Source: Winogradskyella thalassocola
GTDB taxonomy: Bacteria; Bacteroidota; Bacteroidia; Flavobacteriales; Flavobacteriaceae
Reading direction: 5' to 3'
Assembly: GCF_900099995.1 (NCBI RefSeq)
Contig: NZ_FNCZ01000002.1
Location: 248,001-312,000, forward strand
DNA length: 64,000 nucleotides
The first letter of the stretch is position 1; every line of letters starts with the position of its first letter. A program made the position numbers and the translations under genes. Below, piece after piece: positions 8,230 to 17,593 of this stretch. The notes below the pieces were generated by a model. That model was given only the letters and a program-made list of their open reading frames with translations. It was not told the origin of the DNA and searched no databases.

Positions 8230-9207
8230 TTAGCTATATTCTAAACCGATTAATGATCTAATTTTATCTAGAGTGCTAATCAATAGCTTACTTTTTTCAA
8301 AAGTCATCATATCACTTTCTGTTTTATCATCTCTTATGAGTTGATTAAAATGTTCAATCTCATAACTATACCCAATCGTTTTAGTATCGAATTCTTTTAA
8401 TTCAGAATTCCCTAAATGATCAATTAGGGTTACAGATGATGGTTCGTGAAAACGACCATTAATTTTTATAGTTCCGTTTTCACAATGAAAGATGGCTTCT
8501 GTATTGGTTTCTTGCAACAGTGTGCTTTTTAATACGGCTTTGGAGTTTTCATATTGAAAAGTAATATTGCATTCTGAATCTGCTCCAGAATCGAAAAACT
8601 GAGCTTTCGCTTCAATAGTATTTGGTTCTCCTAATGTAGATAAGGCAGCAAAAACAGGATAAATTCCTATGTCCAATAAACTTCCACCTCCAACGGATTT
8701 GTCAAAAACTCTAGAAGTTTCGTTATAGGTTGGGTGGAACCCAAAATCAGCTTCAAGCTTTACAACATTACCGAAATGCTTTTTTTGAAGTACGTCTAAA
8801 ACATATTTATAATGTGGCAGAAAAATAGTCCATAGTGCTTCCATTAAAAGCGTGTTTTTCTCTTTTGAAAGCTGAATCATGTCCTCGACTTCTTCCAAAT
8901 TCATAGCAAACGGCTTTTCACATAAAACCGCTTTATTATGGTTGAGACATAACACCGTATGTGCTTTATGAAAACTATGAGGTGTCGCAATGTAAATCGC
9001 GTCGATATTAGAGTCTGAAACTAAGTCTTCGTAGCTCCCGTAAGCAATCGTTGCTTGATATTCTTGACCGAATAGCTTCGCCTTTTCTAGGTTTCGAGAT
9101 GCAATAGCATAAAGTTTGGAATTTGAAACCGTATTTAAATCGGTAGCAAATTTACCGGCTATTTTTCCTGCACCAATAATTCCCCAATTAATAGTTTTAC
9201 TATCCAT
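8230..9207 (-). CDS. Gfo/Idh/MocA-family NAD(P)-dependent oxidoreductase
   Basis: 325 residues. The N-terminal Rossmann fold has WGIIGAGKIAGKFATDL, and the diagnostic CEKPFAMN (EKP lysine-proline motif) lies at about residue 95. The C-terminal half is the alpha/beta substrate domain (GGGSLLDIGIYPVFAA). Closest in style to dihydrodiol dehydrogenase or glucose-fructose oxidoreductase-like members; the substrate is probably a sugar or cyclitol derivative. Its start overlaps the symporter stop (TAATG), so it is the last gene of a transporter operon and likely oxidises the imported compound or a product of it. The specific substrate cannot be read from the sequence. Confidence 0.88.
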   Translation of the reverse strand: MDSKTINWGIIGAGKIAGKFATDLNTVSNSKLYAIASRNLEKAKLFGQEYQATIAYGSYEDLVSDSNIDAIYIATPHSFHKAHTVLCLNHNKAVLCEKPFAMNLEEVEDMIQLSKEKNTLLMEALWTIFLPHYKYVLDVLQKKHFGNVVKLEADFGFHPTYNETSRVFDKSVGGGSLLDIGIYPVFAALSTLGEPNTIEAKAQFFDSGADSECNITFQYENSKAVLKSTLLQETNTEAIFHCENGTIKINGRFHEPSSVTLIDHLGNSELKEFDTKTIGYSYEIEHFNQLIRDDKTESDMMTFEKSKLLISTLDKIRSLIGLEYS

Positions 9208-11015
9208 TATGCAGCTTTTTTAGGTGATAGTACTTGTAATAGATTAGCTATTGTTATCACAACTACGCAGCCAAATAAATTGAGCCATAAGTAAGGCATC
9301 CAATCTAACCACCAACCGATAACAACTATAGCTTGTGTAATTAATGCACCAATAAATACGGCATTTCCTTTAATGTATTTAAAGAAGAAAGCGAGTAGGA
9401 ATATACCTAGAACATTTCCGTAGAAAATAGAACCGATAATGTTAACTAACTGAATTAAATTTTCAGCAAGATCTGCAAAGCAGGCAATAATTATGGCTAC
9501 AATTCCCCAACCAAACGTAAACCATTTGGTCATTTTTACCGTGTGTTCTTCTCCTTTGTCCTCTTTTTGGTTTCTGCCATATAAATCAATAGCTGTAATC
9601 GTTGCAAGGGCATTAATTTCTGATGCTGTTGATGACATCGCTGCAGATAGAATAACAGCTAATAATAGACCAATTAAGCCTGTTGGTAAATTATTTAAAA
9701 TAAACCGAATGAACATATAATCTCTGTCATTGGTTTGTGTGTCTTTAGCGGCATCTTTATATAATGCTGTTAGCGCTGCTGATTTTATGAGATAGGCTTC
9801 GCTTTCAGGGTTAGATTGTAAAGCGTCTACTTCATTTTTAAGTGTGTTGTATGTCGCTGTATATTCAGTGTCTATAGCTTTTTTAATTAAAAATTTGGAT
9901 TCAGAACGGTAGGTTTTTTCAATACTATCGAGTTGAAATAATCTGTTTTTTAAACGATCATCTTCACTTTTAGATAATGCCAAACTCACCTTTTGCTTTT
10001 CGGTAAATAATGTGGTTTGCTTATCTTGAAGTGCTCTGTAATTGTCACCATATTCAGAAGCTAAAACAGTTTGTTCAGATTTGTCTATAAAATTTAATGG
10101 TGAAGGATTAAATTGATAAAACACAAATACCATCACACCGACAAGCAAAATAAAGAATTGCATCGGTACTTTTAACATCCCATTAAACAATAAACCCATT
10201 TGCATTTCTTTCATGGATTTACCAGAAAGATAACGCTGTACTTGGCTTTGGTCAGTTCCAAAGTAGGAGAGCATTAAAAATGTACCACCTATTAACCCGG
10301 TCCAAACGGTATATCTATTTTCTAAATCGAATGAAAAATCTAAGACTTGCATTTTTCCTGTTGCACCAGCAATATCAATGGCATCTATAAAAGAAACTTC
10401 CTCAGGAATTAGATTAATGATAATAAATAAAGCGGCTATCATACCAGCAAAAATGACAAACATCTGCTGTTTCTGAGTTACGGTTACGGCTTTGGTTCCA
10501 CCAGAAACGGTGTAGATAATAACTAAAAGACCAATTATGATGTTGAGTGTCACAATATTCCATCCTAAGACCACAGAAAGAATAATGGCAGGAGCGAAAA
10601 TTGTAATTCCGGCTGCCAATCCACGTTGAATTAAAAAGAGGATGGCTGTTAAACTTCGGGTTTTAAGGTCGAATCGATTTTCTAAAAACTCGTAGGCCGT
10701 GTAAACTTTAAGCCGATGATAAATTGGAATAAATACCAAGCAGATAATAACCATGGCAATTGGAAGTCCAAAATAAAATTGAACAAATCCCATACCATCA
10801 GAAAAAGCCTGACCTGTTGTAGAAAGGAATGTAATTGCACTTGCTTGGGTTGCCATTACAGATAGACCAATCGTCCACCATTTAGAAGTATTACCGCCTT
10901 TTATGTAATCTTGTGCATTTTTGCGACCTCTGGTTTTCCAAGTTCCATAACCAACAATTGTTGCTAATGTTACTATTAAAACCGCCCAATCAATCCAATC
11001 TAAAGTTTGCTGCAT
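9207..11015 (-). CDS. Sodium:solute symporter (SSS family)
   Basis: 602 residues. The N-terminus GTWKTRGRKNAQDYIKGGNTSKWWTIGLSVMATQASAITFLSTTGQAF is the SSS signature with the SxxAxxxSaxTFL-type segment forming the Na+ and substrate site. About 13-15 membrane helices. Between two helices (about residues 310-430) is a long charged helical insert (SLALSKSEDDRLKNRLFQLD...) unlike compact family members. It probably imports a sugar or organic acid with Na+. Upstream by 9 bp is a 39-residue membrane peptide, and downstream a Gfo/Idh/MocA oxidoreductase, both tightly coupled. Confidence 0.92.
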   Translation of the reverse strand: MQQTLDWIDWAVLIVTLATIVGYGTWKTRGRKNAQDYIKGGNTSKWWTIGLSVMATQASAITFLSTTGQAFSDGMGFVQFYFGLPIAMVIICLVFIPIYHRLKVYTAYEFLENRFDLKTRSLTAILFLIQRGLAAGITIFAPAIILSVVLGWNIVTLNIIIGLLVIIYTVSGGTKAVTVTQKQQMFVIFAGMIAALFIIINLIPEEVSFIDAIDIAGATGKMQVLDFSFDLENRYTVWTGLIGGTFLMLSYFGTDQSQVQRYLSGKSMKEMQMGLLFNGMLKVPMQFFILLVGVMVFVFYQFNPSPLNFIDKSEQTVLASEYGDNYRALQDKQTTLFTEKQKVSLALSKSEDDRLKNRLFQLDSIEKTYRSESKFLIKKAIDTEYTATYNTLKNEVDALQSNPESEAYLIKSAALTALYKDAAKDTQTNDRDYMFIRFILNNLPTGLIGLLLAVILSAAMSSTASEINALATITAIDLYGRNQKEDKGEEHTVKMTKWFTFGWGIVAIIIACFADLAENLIQLVNIIGSIFYGNVLGIFLLAFFFKYIKGNAVFIGALITQAIVVIGWWLDWMPYLWLNLFGCVVVITIANLLQVLSPKKAA

Positions 11016-11024
11016 TATTTGTTG

Positions 11025-11144
11025 TTATGCGAATGAAGCTGTAATAAAATAAAATAAGACAATATAAAGTGCATTAGCAATTAACACCGCTGTATACATT
11101 TTACTCCATTTTTGTTTTGTCTGTGGTTGGTTTTGGTTGCTCAT
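11025..11144 (-). CDS. Small single-pass membrane protein upstream of the symporter
   Basis: A 39-residue ORF (ATG at 11144, TAA at 11025-11027) encoding a polar N-terminus rich in Gln and Lys followed by one hydrophobic helix (MYTAVLIANALYIVLFYFIT). It lies 36 bp after the PIG-L gene and 9 bp before the symporter, on the same strand. Small membrane proteins coupled to SSS transporters are known in other systems (for example YhdT beside PanF); here a role as an accessory subunit is inference from position. No homology can be claimed. Confidence 0.6.
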   Translation of the reverse strand: MSNQNQPQTKQKWSKMYTAVLIANALYIVLFYFITASFA

Positions 11145-11180
11145 TAGTTGGTTGTTAGTTAGTTGTTAAATCTTATTTCC

Positions 11181-13700
11181 TTAGTTTTTAAGTGTATGAG
11201 ATTCTTGTTTACCTGCAGATAGCAAATTAGCAAAAAGTCTGTATGCACCTGGAACTCCTGCCGGAAATTCCCTAAAGAAACTGAGACCTGTGTAAATATA
11301 GTTTCCTTTACCGTATTTTGCAACTAGTAGAGCACCTTCTTTCGAATTTTCTCCTTTATCGTTAGAAGCCAATAATGGAGTAAACTCTTTAGACCATTTA
11401 TCGGGAAAGTACAAACCACGTTCTTGTACCCAACCTTCAAAATCTTGACGGCCTATTTTATTAGGGAAATTCAGAATCGGATGGTTAGGTTCTAAGATGT
11501 TGATCAAAGCATTTTCATCTGTAACACGATCTCTAGATAATTGTAAATCGTAAGGCGCTAAATTATCGACTTTTACACCTCTACTGGTATTGTATTGAAT
11601 GATTAAGTTGCCCCCTTCTTTAACATAATCTAATAAAAAACGTTGTTTAAATATTAAGTCTTCCACAATATTGTAAGCTCTAATACCGACTACAATGGCA
11701 TCGAAATCGTCAAGGTTTTCTGGAGAAATTTGTTCGGGTTTAATAATGGTAACGTCGTATCCAATTTGTCTTAAACTTTCAGGGACTACATCACCAGCTC
11801 CTTCAATATAACCAATACTAGCACCTTTTATTTTAATATCTAATCGTACCACTTTGCTTTCGCTAGGTATTAAAACCGTCTGGTATGGAATATGTGGATA
11901 ATCGATTTCTATAATTTCGTCGGTATAAAATTCCCCATCAATATTTACCATTGGTGTAATTAAACCTTCGCTTTGATTTTTTGGAGGAATAACCGTGAAT
12001 ACCACTTTTTGAATGTCGCCTTTATTGGTGATTTTAATTTTTTGTTTTAGGGGAAAGACTTGCCAGTCTTTAGGGTAAGCCATTTGTACAAAACCGTCAA
12101 TATTGTCTTTACCCGCTTTTACAGTGACTTCTATTTCTTTTTGGTGATCGTTTTCAAAAATATAAACTTCATCACTTAGACTTGCTGAAACGATAGGTAT
12201 GATTTCGAAAGGACGATACAATTCACCTTTATCTGGCTTAGAATAGCGATATACAACAGGTTTTGTTATCGTAATTGGTGTGCCTTCAATCAATAGATTA
12301 AAATCTACAAAAACAGCTCTTGGTGTTTCTGGTAAGCCAATTAAATTTTGATCTTTTACGTTGTACATGCCTAATGTACTTTTGTTGTTTAGCCAATACG
12401 GTGTGGTGTAAGTGCTGTTGTTAGGAATGGTAATACCTTCTTCGAAATTTAATTTTTGATTGGAAGTTAACGGCATGCTTTTAGAAACTCCTGTTGATAA
12501 TGTTGAAAGGTTGTAAGACACCAAATCAATATTTGCAGTGCTACGGTTTAAAACTTCCATGTTTAATGTTACACTAGAATTTGGTGCTGCATTTGGTGTA
12601 TTAGCTGAAACTTCTAAATATAACCCCGTACAAGCCTCAATAATTGTTTTAAGTTCTTTTGTTTTAACTGTTTTCCAATGCTCGTCTTTTAAACTTTGAA
12701 GTAATTTATAAGCTTCTAAAAGTTGTGGTACATGTGACGCTGGATTTTTAAAGTCGAAATTAGTTTCAATCGTTTTTAGAATGTTTCCAATGGCTTTTCC
12801 GCCTTCAACACGATTCCAAGAGGTGTCGATACCTTCAAAAATATCGTCGCTATTGTTTAAGGGGGCTCCTTTTAAAAACTCAATGTATTCTTCTTGAGAA
12901 CCACGTTGTAATAAACGACCAAAGCCTTGACACAAATGTTGGCTACTCGCTAAAGCAGCAACTTCGTTATTAGACATGCCTTTAGAAGGATAGTAGACAC
13001 CAACATCAAAAGAAAGCATGTTACTCTTGTCTAGTTTATCAAACGCTTCTTGACTTCCATAACGCCACCAAGAGGTGTTGTAAAATAAGCGTTTTGGTTG
13101 CCATGGTTGAGTTAATTGTAATTGTGATGGATATTTTGAAGCATCATTGGCTATATCAAAAGCTTCCATACTTAACATTGCAGAAGCGGTATGATGACCA
13201 TGAGTTTCACCAGCTCTTCTTTGGTCAAAACGGTTAATGATAACATCGGGTTTAAATTCTCTAATCGCCCAAACAACGTCTGCTAAAACGTCATCTTTAT
13301 TCCATATTTCTAAAGTTTCATCTGGATGCTTAGAATACCCAAAATCATTGGCTCTTGTAAAGCGTTGTTCGCCTCCATCGACACGTCTCGCTGCTAATAA
13401 TTCTTGAGTTCTAATAACCCCTAAAAGCTCTCTTATTTCTGGACCAATAAGGTTTTGGCCTCCATCTCCACGTGTTAATGATAAGTAAGCGGTGCGCGCT
13501 TTTACTTCGTTAGACATGTATGAAATTAAGCGTGTGTTTTCATCATCCGGATGAGCCGCTATATAGAGTACTGATCCTAAAACATTGAGTTTTTGAACGG
13601 CATCATAAATGTCTGAAGAATTGTATTTTTTTGATTGTTGTGCTTGTAATGAAACGATGGAGCTTATAAAAAGCAATAGACAGAGTCTAAGTTGGTACAT
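11181..13700 (-). CDS. Secreted PIG-L family deacetylase with C-terminal amidotransferase-like domain
   Basis: 839 residues with a signal peptide (cleavage near LQAQ, residue 21). The PIG-L/LmbE motif AAHPDDENTRL (H50, D52, D53) and the downstream ETHGHHTASA supply zinc ligands for N-deacetylation of an N-acetyl-glucosaminyl-type substrate. The middle (about 360-620) is beta-rich and probably Ig-like. The C-terminal 200 residues (IGYIEGAGDVVPESLRQIG, FDAIVVGIRAYN, FEGWVQERGLYF) resemble the class I glutamine-amidotransferase-like/ThuA fold. This three-part layout is common in secreted Bacteroidota PIG-L proteins. It heads the operon with the small peptide, symporter and oxidoreductase, suggesting extracytoplasmic processing of an amino sugar conjugate before uptake. 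Confidence 0.88.
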   Translation of the reverse strand: MYQLRLCLLLFISSIVSLQAQQSKKYNSSDIYDAVQKLNVLGSVLYIAAHPDDENTRLISYMSNEVKARTAYLSLTRGDGGQNLIGPEIRELLGVIRTQELLAARRVDGGEQRFTRANDFGYSKHPDETLEIWNKDDVLADVVWAIREFKPDVIINRFDQRRAGETHGHHTASAMLSMEAFDIANDASKYPSQLQLTQPWQPKRLFYNTSWWRYGSQEAFDKLDKSNMLSFDVGVYYPSKGMSNNEVAALASSQHLCQGFGRLLQRGSQEEYIEFLKGAPLNNSDDIFEGIDTSWNRVEGGKAIGNILKTIETNFDFKNPASHVPQLLEAYKLLQSLKDEHWKTVKTKELKTIIEACTGLYLEVSANTPNAAPNSSVTLNMEVLNRSTANIDLVSYNLSTLSTGVSKSMPLTSNQKLNFEEGITIPNNSTYTTPYWLNNKSTLGMYNVKDQNLIGLPETPRAVFVDFNLLIEGTPITITKPVVYRYSKPDKGELYRPFEIIPIVSASLSDEVYIFENDHQKEIEVTVKAGKDNIDGFVQMAYPKDWQVFPLKQKIKITNKGDIQKVVFTVIPPKNQSEGLITPMVNIDGEFYTDEIIEIDYPHIPYQTVLIPSESKVVRLDIKIKGASIGYIEGAGDVVPESLRQIGYDVTIIKPEQISPENLDDFDAIVVGIRAYNIVEDLIFKQRFLLDYVKEGGNLIIQYNTSRGVKVDNLAPYDLQLSRDRVTDENALINILEPNHPILNFPNKIGRQDFEGWVQERGLYFPDKWSKEFTPLLASNDKGENSKEGALLVAKYGKGNYIYTGLSFFREFPAGVPGAYRLFANLLSAGKQESHTLKN

Positions 13701-13723
13701 GAGGTTATTAGTTAGATGTGTTT

Positions 13724-13731
13724 CAAATATA
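13724..13731 (-). promoter_or_regulatory. Putative -7 box upstream of the PIG-L operon
   Basis: The minus strand carries TATATTTG, an exact match to TAnnTTTG, 24 bp upstream of the PIG-L start codon. No clear TTTG -33 element stands 19-21 bp further upstream, so the promoter call rests on one box. Confidence 0.4.
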
Positions 13732-13801
13732 GAAAAGATAGTAACTTATTCCTTTTTTTTAGGTTTTGTTTAACGGTTGAAATGTTCGTGACTTGGAATT
13801 T

Positions 13802-14239
13802 TTAGTTTTGTGTTGGGATTTCAGTGACATATTTATTCAAATTACGTTGTAGTGACCACACGCAAATTATATAGAACCAAAGCATCAAAAATACTTCAAA
13901 AACACTATGAGTAGAACACCCTTTTTTCTTTTCGAAATTCACATAACTTTTTGCAGTTAAAATCATTAATATAAAACCACATAGTATTGCTAATAAATGA
14001 AACGGCATTAAGGGAATAAAAAATGAAAATGTAAAAAACATATAAAGCACATAAATAATAGGATAAATAGTTAAACCACTAACGAACCAAAATTTTAAAT
14101 TGTTTGATGGTTCATTGACCTTTTTATCCAGCTGATATATTATTGAAAACCACCAGATATAGATTGGAATTCCTAAAAGAAGCAACAGAAAAATTTTAAA
14201 TGGAGGTAATTTTAAAAACCATTGGGTTAATTTATTCAT
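13802..14239 (-). CDS. Hypothetical integral membrane protein
   Basis: 145 residues with four predicted hydrophobic segments: about 15-34, 50-70, 72-95 and 115-130. Charged stretches lie between them (YQLDKKVNEPSNN, NFEKKKGCSTH). I do not recognise a family. It is a single gene between the PIG-L operon and corA, with about 70-100 bp on each side. Function unknown. Confidence 0.6.
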   Translation of the reverse strand: MNKLTQWFLKLPPFKIFLLLLLGIPIYIWWFSIIYQLDKKVNEPSNNLKFWFVSGLTIYPIIYVLYMFFTFSFFIPLMPFHLLAILCGFILMILTAKSYVNFEKKKGCSTHSVFEVFLMLWFYIICVWSLQRNLNKYVTEIPTQN

Positions 14240-14310
14240 GTGTCTTTTTTTTGGTTGTAGTTTTACTTAAAATGACAACACATGATGTTGATGGTATGCA
14301 CATATTATTT

Positions 14311-15390
14311 TTACAACCACTTCTTACGTTTAAAATAAATCAGCATCAAAATCAGCATTACAAACATTACGGCCAATAGAATAAAATAACTGTATTTGTA
14401 ATGCAGTTCTGGGATGTTGTCAAAATTCATTCCGTAAATACCTGCGAGAAAGGTTAATGGAATGAATATGGTAGAAATTATAGTGAGTACTTTCATTACT
14501 TCATTCATACGATTGCTAATGGTTGACATGTACATATCCATTAAACTCCAAATCATCTCGCGATAAATATCGATGTTTTCAGATACTTGAATTAAGTGAT
14601 CGTAAATATCTCGGTAATAAGTGATTGTGCGTTTGTAAATTAGTGGGTGTTCTCCCTTTTCTATGCGATTTATTATTTCGCGAAGCGGGAAAATAGCACG
14701 ACGTACCTTTAAGATTTCACGCTTTAATTGTTGGACTTCAATGTTAATATTGTCTTTGGCATGACCTTCAAACAAGTCGTTTTCTAAATCTTCAATTTTA
14801 TTGCCAAGGGTTTCTATAATACTAAAATAATGATCGACAACCGCATCAATTAAGGCGTATAATAAATAATCAGATTTTAAACCTCTAATCCGCCCATTAC
14901 CAAGTCTAATGCGATCTCTAACCGTATCAAACACATCTCCTTCAGACTCCTGAAAAGACAACACATAATTTTTTCCTAAGATTAAACTTACTTGCTCTAT
15001 AACGACGTTTTCATCCGCGTCGTAGTACAGCATTTTGAGAACAACAAAAAGATAGTCATCGTATTCGTCAATTTTAGGACGCTGTGTAGTATTTACAATA
15101 TCTTCTAAAACAAGTGGGTGTAAATCGTATTGTTTGCCAATGTTTTCGATTTCACTAAGCGAGTTTAGGCCATCAATATTTATCCAAGTTACAGAATCGG
15201 TTTCCTTGTACGATCTGGCATCTTCTATATTGGTTAAAACACTTTCGTTTAAACTGTCTTTCGTATAATCGAAACATTCTATTTGAAGTTGTTTTTCCGT
15301 TTTCTTTCCTGTGTACACTAAAGTGCCAGGTGCTTTTCCTATGTGTTTTTTGTAATTATGAGTACGTTTTTTTATCGTTTTTTTTCGCAT
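14311..15390 (-). CDS. corA: Magnesium/cobalt transporter CorA
   Basis: 359 residues. A large cytoplasmic N-terminal domain (VTWINIDGL, HPLVLEDIVNTTQRPKIDEYDDYLFVVLKM) is followed by a long helix (LENDLFEGHAKDNINIEVQQLKREI) and two C-terminal helices separated by the family signature YGMNFDNIPEL (GMN). It forms a pentameric Mg2+ (also Co2+) channel. The N-terminus is strongly basic (KKTIKKRTHNYKKH). It lies 3 bp after a small MscS-like gene on the same strand, so the two ion-flux proteins are co-transcribed. Confidence 0.95.
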   Translation of the reverse strand: MRKKTIKKRTHNYKKHIGKAPGTLVYTGKKTEKQLQIECFDYTKDSLNESVLTNIEDARSYKETDSVTWINIDGLNSLSEIENIGKQYDLHPLVLEDIVNTTQRPKIDEYDDYLFVVLKMLYYDADENVVIEQVSLILGKNYVLSFQESEGDVFDTVRDRIRLGNGRIRGLKSDYLLYALIDAVVDHYFSIIETLGNKIEDLENDLFEGHAKDNINIEVQQLKREILKVRRAIFPLREIINRIEKGEHPLIYKRTITYYRDIYDHLIQVSENIDIYREMIWSLMDMYMSTISNRMNEVMKVLTIISTIFIPLTFLAGIYGMNFDNIPELHYKYSYFILLAVMFVMLILMLIYFKRKKWL

Positions 15391-15393
15391 AGG

Positions 15394-15939
15394 TTATAAA
15401 ATACTGCTATCATCTAATTGATCATCCAAAGCATCCTTTTGCAATAAAGTTACAGCTTTTTGTAGAATTAGATTATTAGGGTAAGTTACTAAATCTCCTT
15501 TTTCGTCTTTAAGATGAATTTGAAATGCTCTAATATCTTCGATAATCCCTATGATAGAATCATCTTTATCGTGAATCTTTATTTTATCTCCAACTTTATA
15601 TGGAAAGGAAAAAAACATAATGATTCCAGATGTAATGTTGCTTAAAATAGACCAAATTGCAAAAAGAGCAATACCAATTACGGCAAAAACAGAAGAGAAT
15701 ACAAGCGTAATATCTCGTGTTTCTGCACCAAGAATAAAGGTCTCTAGAAGGATAGCAATAAGTACTAGTGTAACGGTAGCATAACGACCTATTAAACCTG
15801 CTCTTGCTTCTGTCGTACCACTTTTTCTTCCTATTTTCTTTACAGTAATTACTATTATTTTTCTAATAATAAATAATGTAATTAATAGTATAGTTGAATA
15901 TAAAATTTGATCTTGATAATTATGAAATATTGAATTCAT
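15394..15939 (-). CDS. Small MscS-like mechanosensitive channel protein
   Basis: 181 residues: three hydrophobic helices (about 14-28, 52-70, 78-115) and a beta domain. The last helix plus following sequence (FAVIGIALFAIWSILSNITSGIIMFFSFPYKVGDKIKI) is the MscS pore helix and beta-domain entry. YPNNLILQKAV corresponds to the canonical PN segment. The protein stops soon after, lacking the alpha/beta C-terminal vestibule of E. coli MscS, so it is a minimal version. Probably in one operon with corA (3 bp gap). Confidence 0.85.
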   Translation of the reverse strand: MNSIFHNYQDQILYSTILLITLFIIRKIIVITVKKIGRKSGTTEARAGLIGRYATVTLVLIAILLETFILGAETRDITLVFSSVFAVIGIALFAIWSILSNITSGIIMFFSFPYKVGDKIKIHDKDDSIIGIIEDIRAFQIHLKDEKGDLVTYPNNLILQKAVTLLQKDALDDQLDDSSIL

Positions 15940-15985
15940 TTAGGGGGTATTTTACGTCACAAATATAATTCAGAATCTATGAAGA

Positions 15986-16915
15986 TTATTGCAATTTTAA
16001 AGTTTCTCTAAGGTTGATATCTGAATTGCTTTTTTTGTTCCAATAGTCAGATTTTATACTTGCTAATTTCGAAGCTTTTGTCGTTAAGGTTTCGGTAGAT
16101 GTGCCTGACTCTTTAACTGTAGTTTCTTCCCAGCCTAGAATATCAAACGGAAAATTAGGATTAAAATTAATTTTTAGGGTTCGATTTAATTCTGGAAATG
16201 ATATGGTGTAACTATTGGTTTCTAGTTTTGTGATAGCTTCATAAGCCTTTAACTCTTCATGATTTAGTCGCAAAGATTCTAAAGAAGGAATCAGTTCTAT
16301 TTGACCCACAGGAAGACTTTTAGGATCGATTCTTAACTTGGTCCACAATTCGTTTTCGGTCCAAGCTTTGTCTAGTTTTAGGTTTTCATCAGCTTCACCT
16401 TGAAAATACGAATGCGATTGCACTTCAAAGGCATCACGATTATTTAATTGCGTGTAAACATGTCCGCACCATTCTTGAACCGATGCTGAAATTTTTAAAG
16501 CATGTTGATTATTGGCTACAGGGTAAAATGTACTCTGCATTATGGAATACGGATAAATACCCGTATTGAAGTTTTTAGTTGCATTTAGTTTTAAAACAGG
16601 AATGTTGTTTTCATTATAATTGTCGGCTTTAACCTGAGCATCTGGTAAAAAATCTTCGGTTACAAATACCAAAACAGCTGTGCCTTCTCTAATTTCGCCA
16701 TAGCGCGCTTGTTCTAGTTTATAAGACGTGATTTCAGCTTCACCATTATACCAATAATTTTTAAAATCGGCTGTGAGTTTTGTTTTGGGTTCTAAGACTT
16801 CAGTTTCAGATTCTGAAGTTATTTGCGTCTCTGTAGTTGTAACTGGTTTTTCTTTACAAGACGTAAAGATTGAAATAACTGTAAGTATTGCAAAAAGAGG
16901 TTTGAGTTTTATCAT
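15986..16915 (-). CDS. Lipoprotein of unknown function
   Basis: 309 residues from the ATG at 16915; a slightly longer frame would use a TTG and adds only three residues. The N-terminus has a short hydrophobic stretch ending in IFTSCKEK, a lipoprotein signal with Cys at about residue 20, followed by a Thr/Glu-rich linker. The mature part contains WYNGEAEITSYKLEQARYGEIREGTAVLVFVTEDF and SASVQEWCGHVYTQLNNRDAF; I know this only as a conserved Bacteroidota sequence. Probably attached to a membrane and facing the periplasm or outside. It lies between the MscS-like gene and maf on the same strand. Confidence 0.7.
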   Translation of the reverse strand: MIKLKPLFAILTVISIFTSCKEKPVTTTETQITSESETEVLEPKTKLTADFKNYWYNGEAEITSYKLEQARYGEIREGTAVLVFVTEDFLPDAQVKADNYNENNIPVLKLNATKNFNTGIYPYSIMQSTFYPVANNQHALKISASVQEWCGHVYTQLNNRDAFEVQSHSYFQGEADENLKLDKAWTENELWTKLRIDPKSLPVGQIELIPSLESLRLNHEELKAYEAITKLETNSYTISFPELNRTLKINFNPNFPFDILGWEETTVKESGTSTETLTTKASKLASIKSDYWNKKSNSDINLRETLKLQ

Positions 16916-16998
16916 AATTATCAAGTGTTTTTAGACGCTGTAGCTCACGAAAATTAAGCACAACAAAACGAATAATAGTGTACAATAAAGATAAGACT

Positions 16999-17592
16999 CT
17001 AATTACGGTCTGCAATGGTATTTAACGTTTTGTAAAGTAAATGAGTAGGCAAGCCAACAACGTTATTATAAGAGCCTTCAATACTCGTAATTCCAATAGC
17101 GCCAATCCATTCTTGTATGCCATAAGCCCCAGCTTTATCTAATGGTTTATAGATGCTAACGTAATGTTGAATCTCCTCGTCGGTTAAGGCTTTAAATGTT
17201 ACTTTGGTAATGGTGTTAACGAGGTGTTGTCCCGTTTTTTGCGTGAAACAGATTGACGTCACCACCTCGTGTGTTTTATTGCTTAACGATTTTATCATGT
17301 TGAAAGCATCGGCTTCATCTTTAGGTTTTCCAATTGCTTTATCGTCTAACCAAACGATAGTATCACTGGTGATTACGATAGCGTTATGTTGAAGATCTTC
17401 TAAAAACGGTTCAGCTTTCAATTTTGCTAAATAATCGGTGATTTCTTCTTTTTTTAAATCACTTGGATAAATTTCCTCAACGGGTTTTAACTGAATTTCG
17501 AAATCGAGATGCATTTCCTTTAAAAACGCATGACGACGCGGTGACGCTGAAGCCAGGATAATATTAAAATCGTTGAGTTTGTCGTTTAACAT
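16999..17592 (-). CDS. maf: Maf-family nucleoside triphosphate pyrophosphatase
   Basis: 197 residues. The N-terminus IILASASPRRHAFLKEM is the Maf signature loop, VITSDTIVWLDDKAIGKPKD contains the second conserved block (D of SDT and GKP), and the C-terminal part holds DKAGAYGIQEWIG. Maf proteins hydrolyse non-canonical or methylated dTTP/UTP-type nucleotides to monophosphates (house-cleaning). It directly follows the UbiA gene (1-bp gap), within the leftward cluster with KdsC. Confidence 0.93.
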   Translation of the reverse strand: MLNDKLNDFNIILASASPRRHAFLKEMHLDFEIQLKPVEEIYPSDLKKEEITDYLAKLKAEPFLEDLQHNAIVITSDTIVWLDDKAIGKPKDEADAFNMIKSLSNKTHEVVTSICFTQKTGQHLVNTITKVTFKALTDEEIQHYVSIYKPLDKAGAYGIQEWIGAIGITSIEGSYNNVVGLPTHLLYKTLNTIADRN

Positions 17593-17593
17593 T

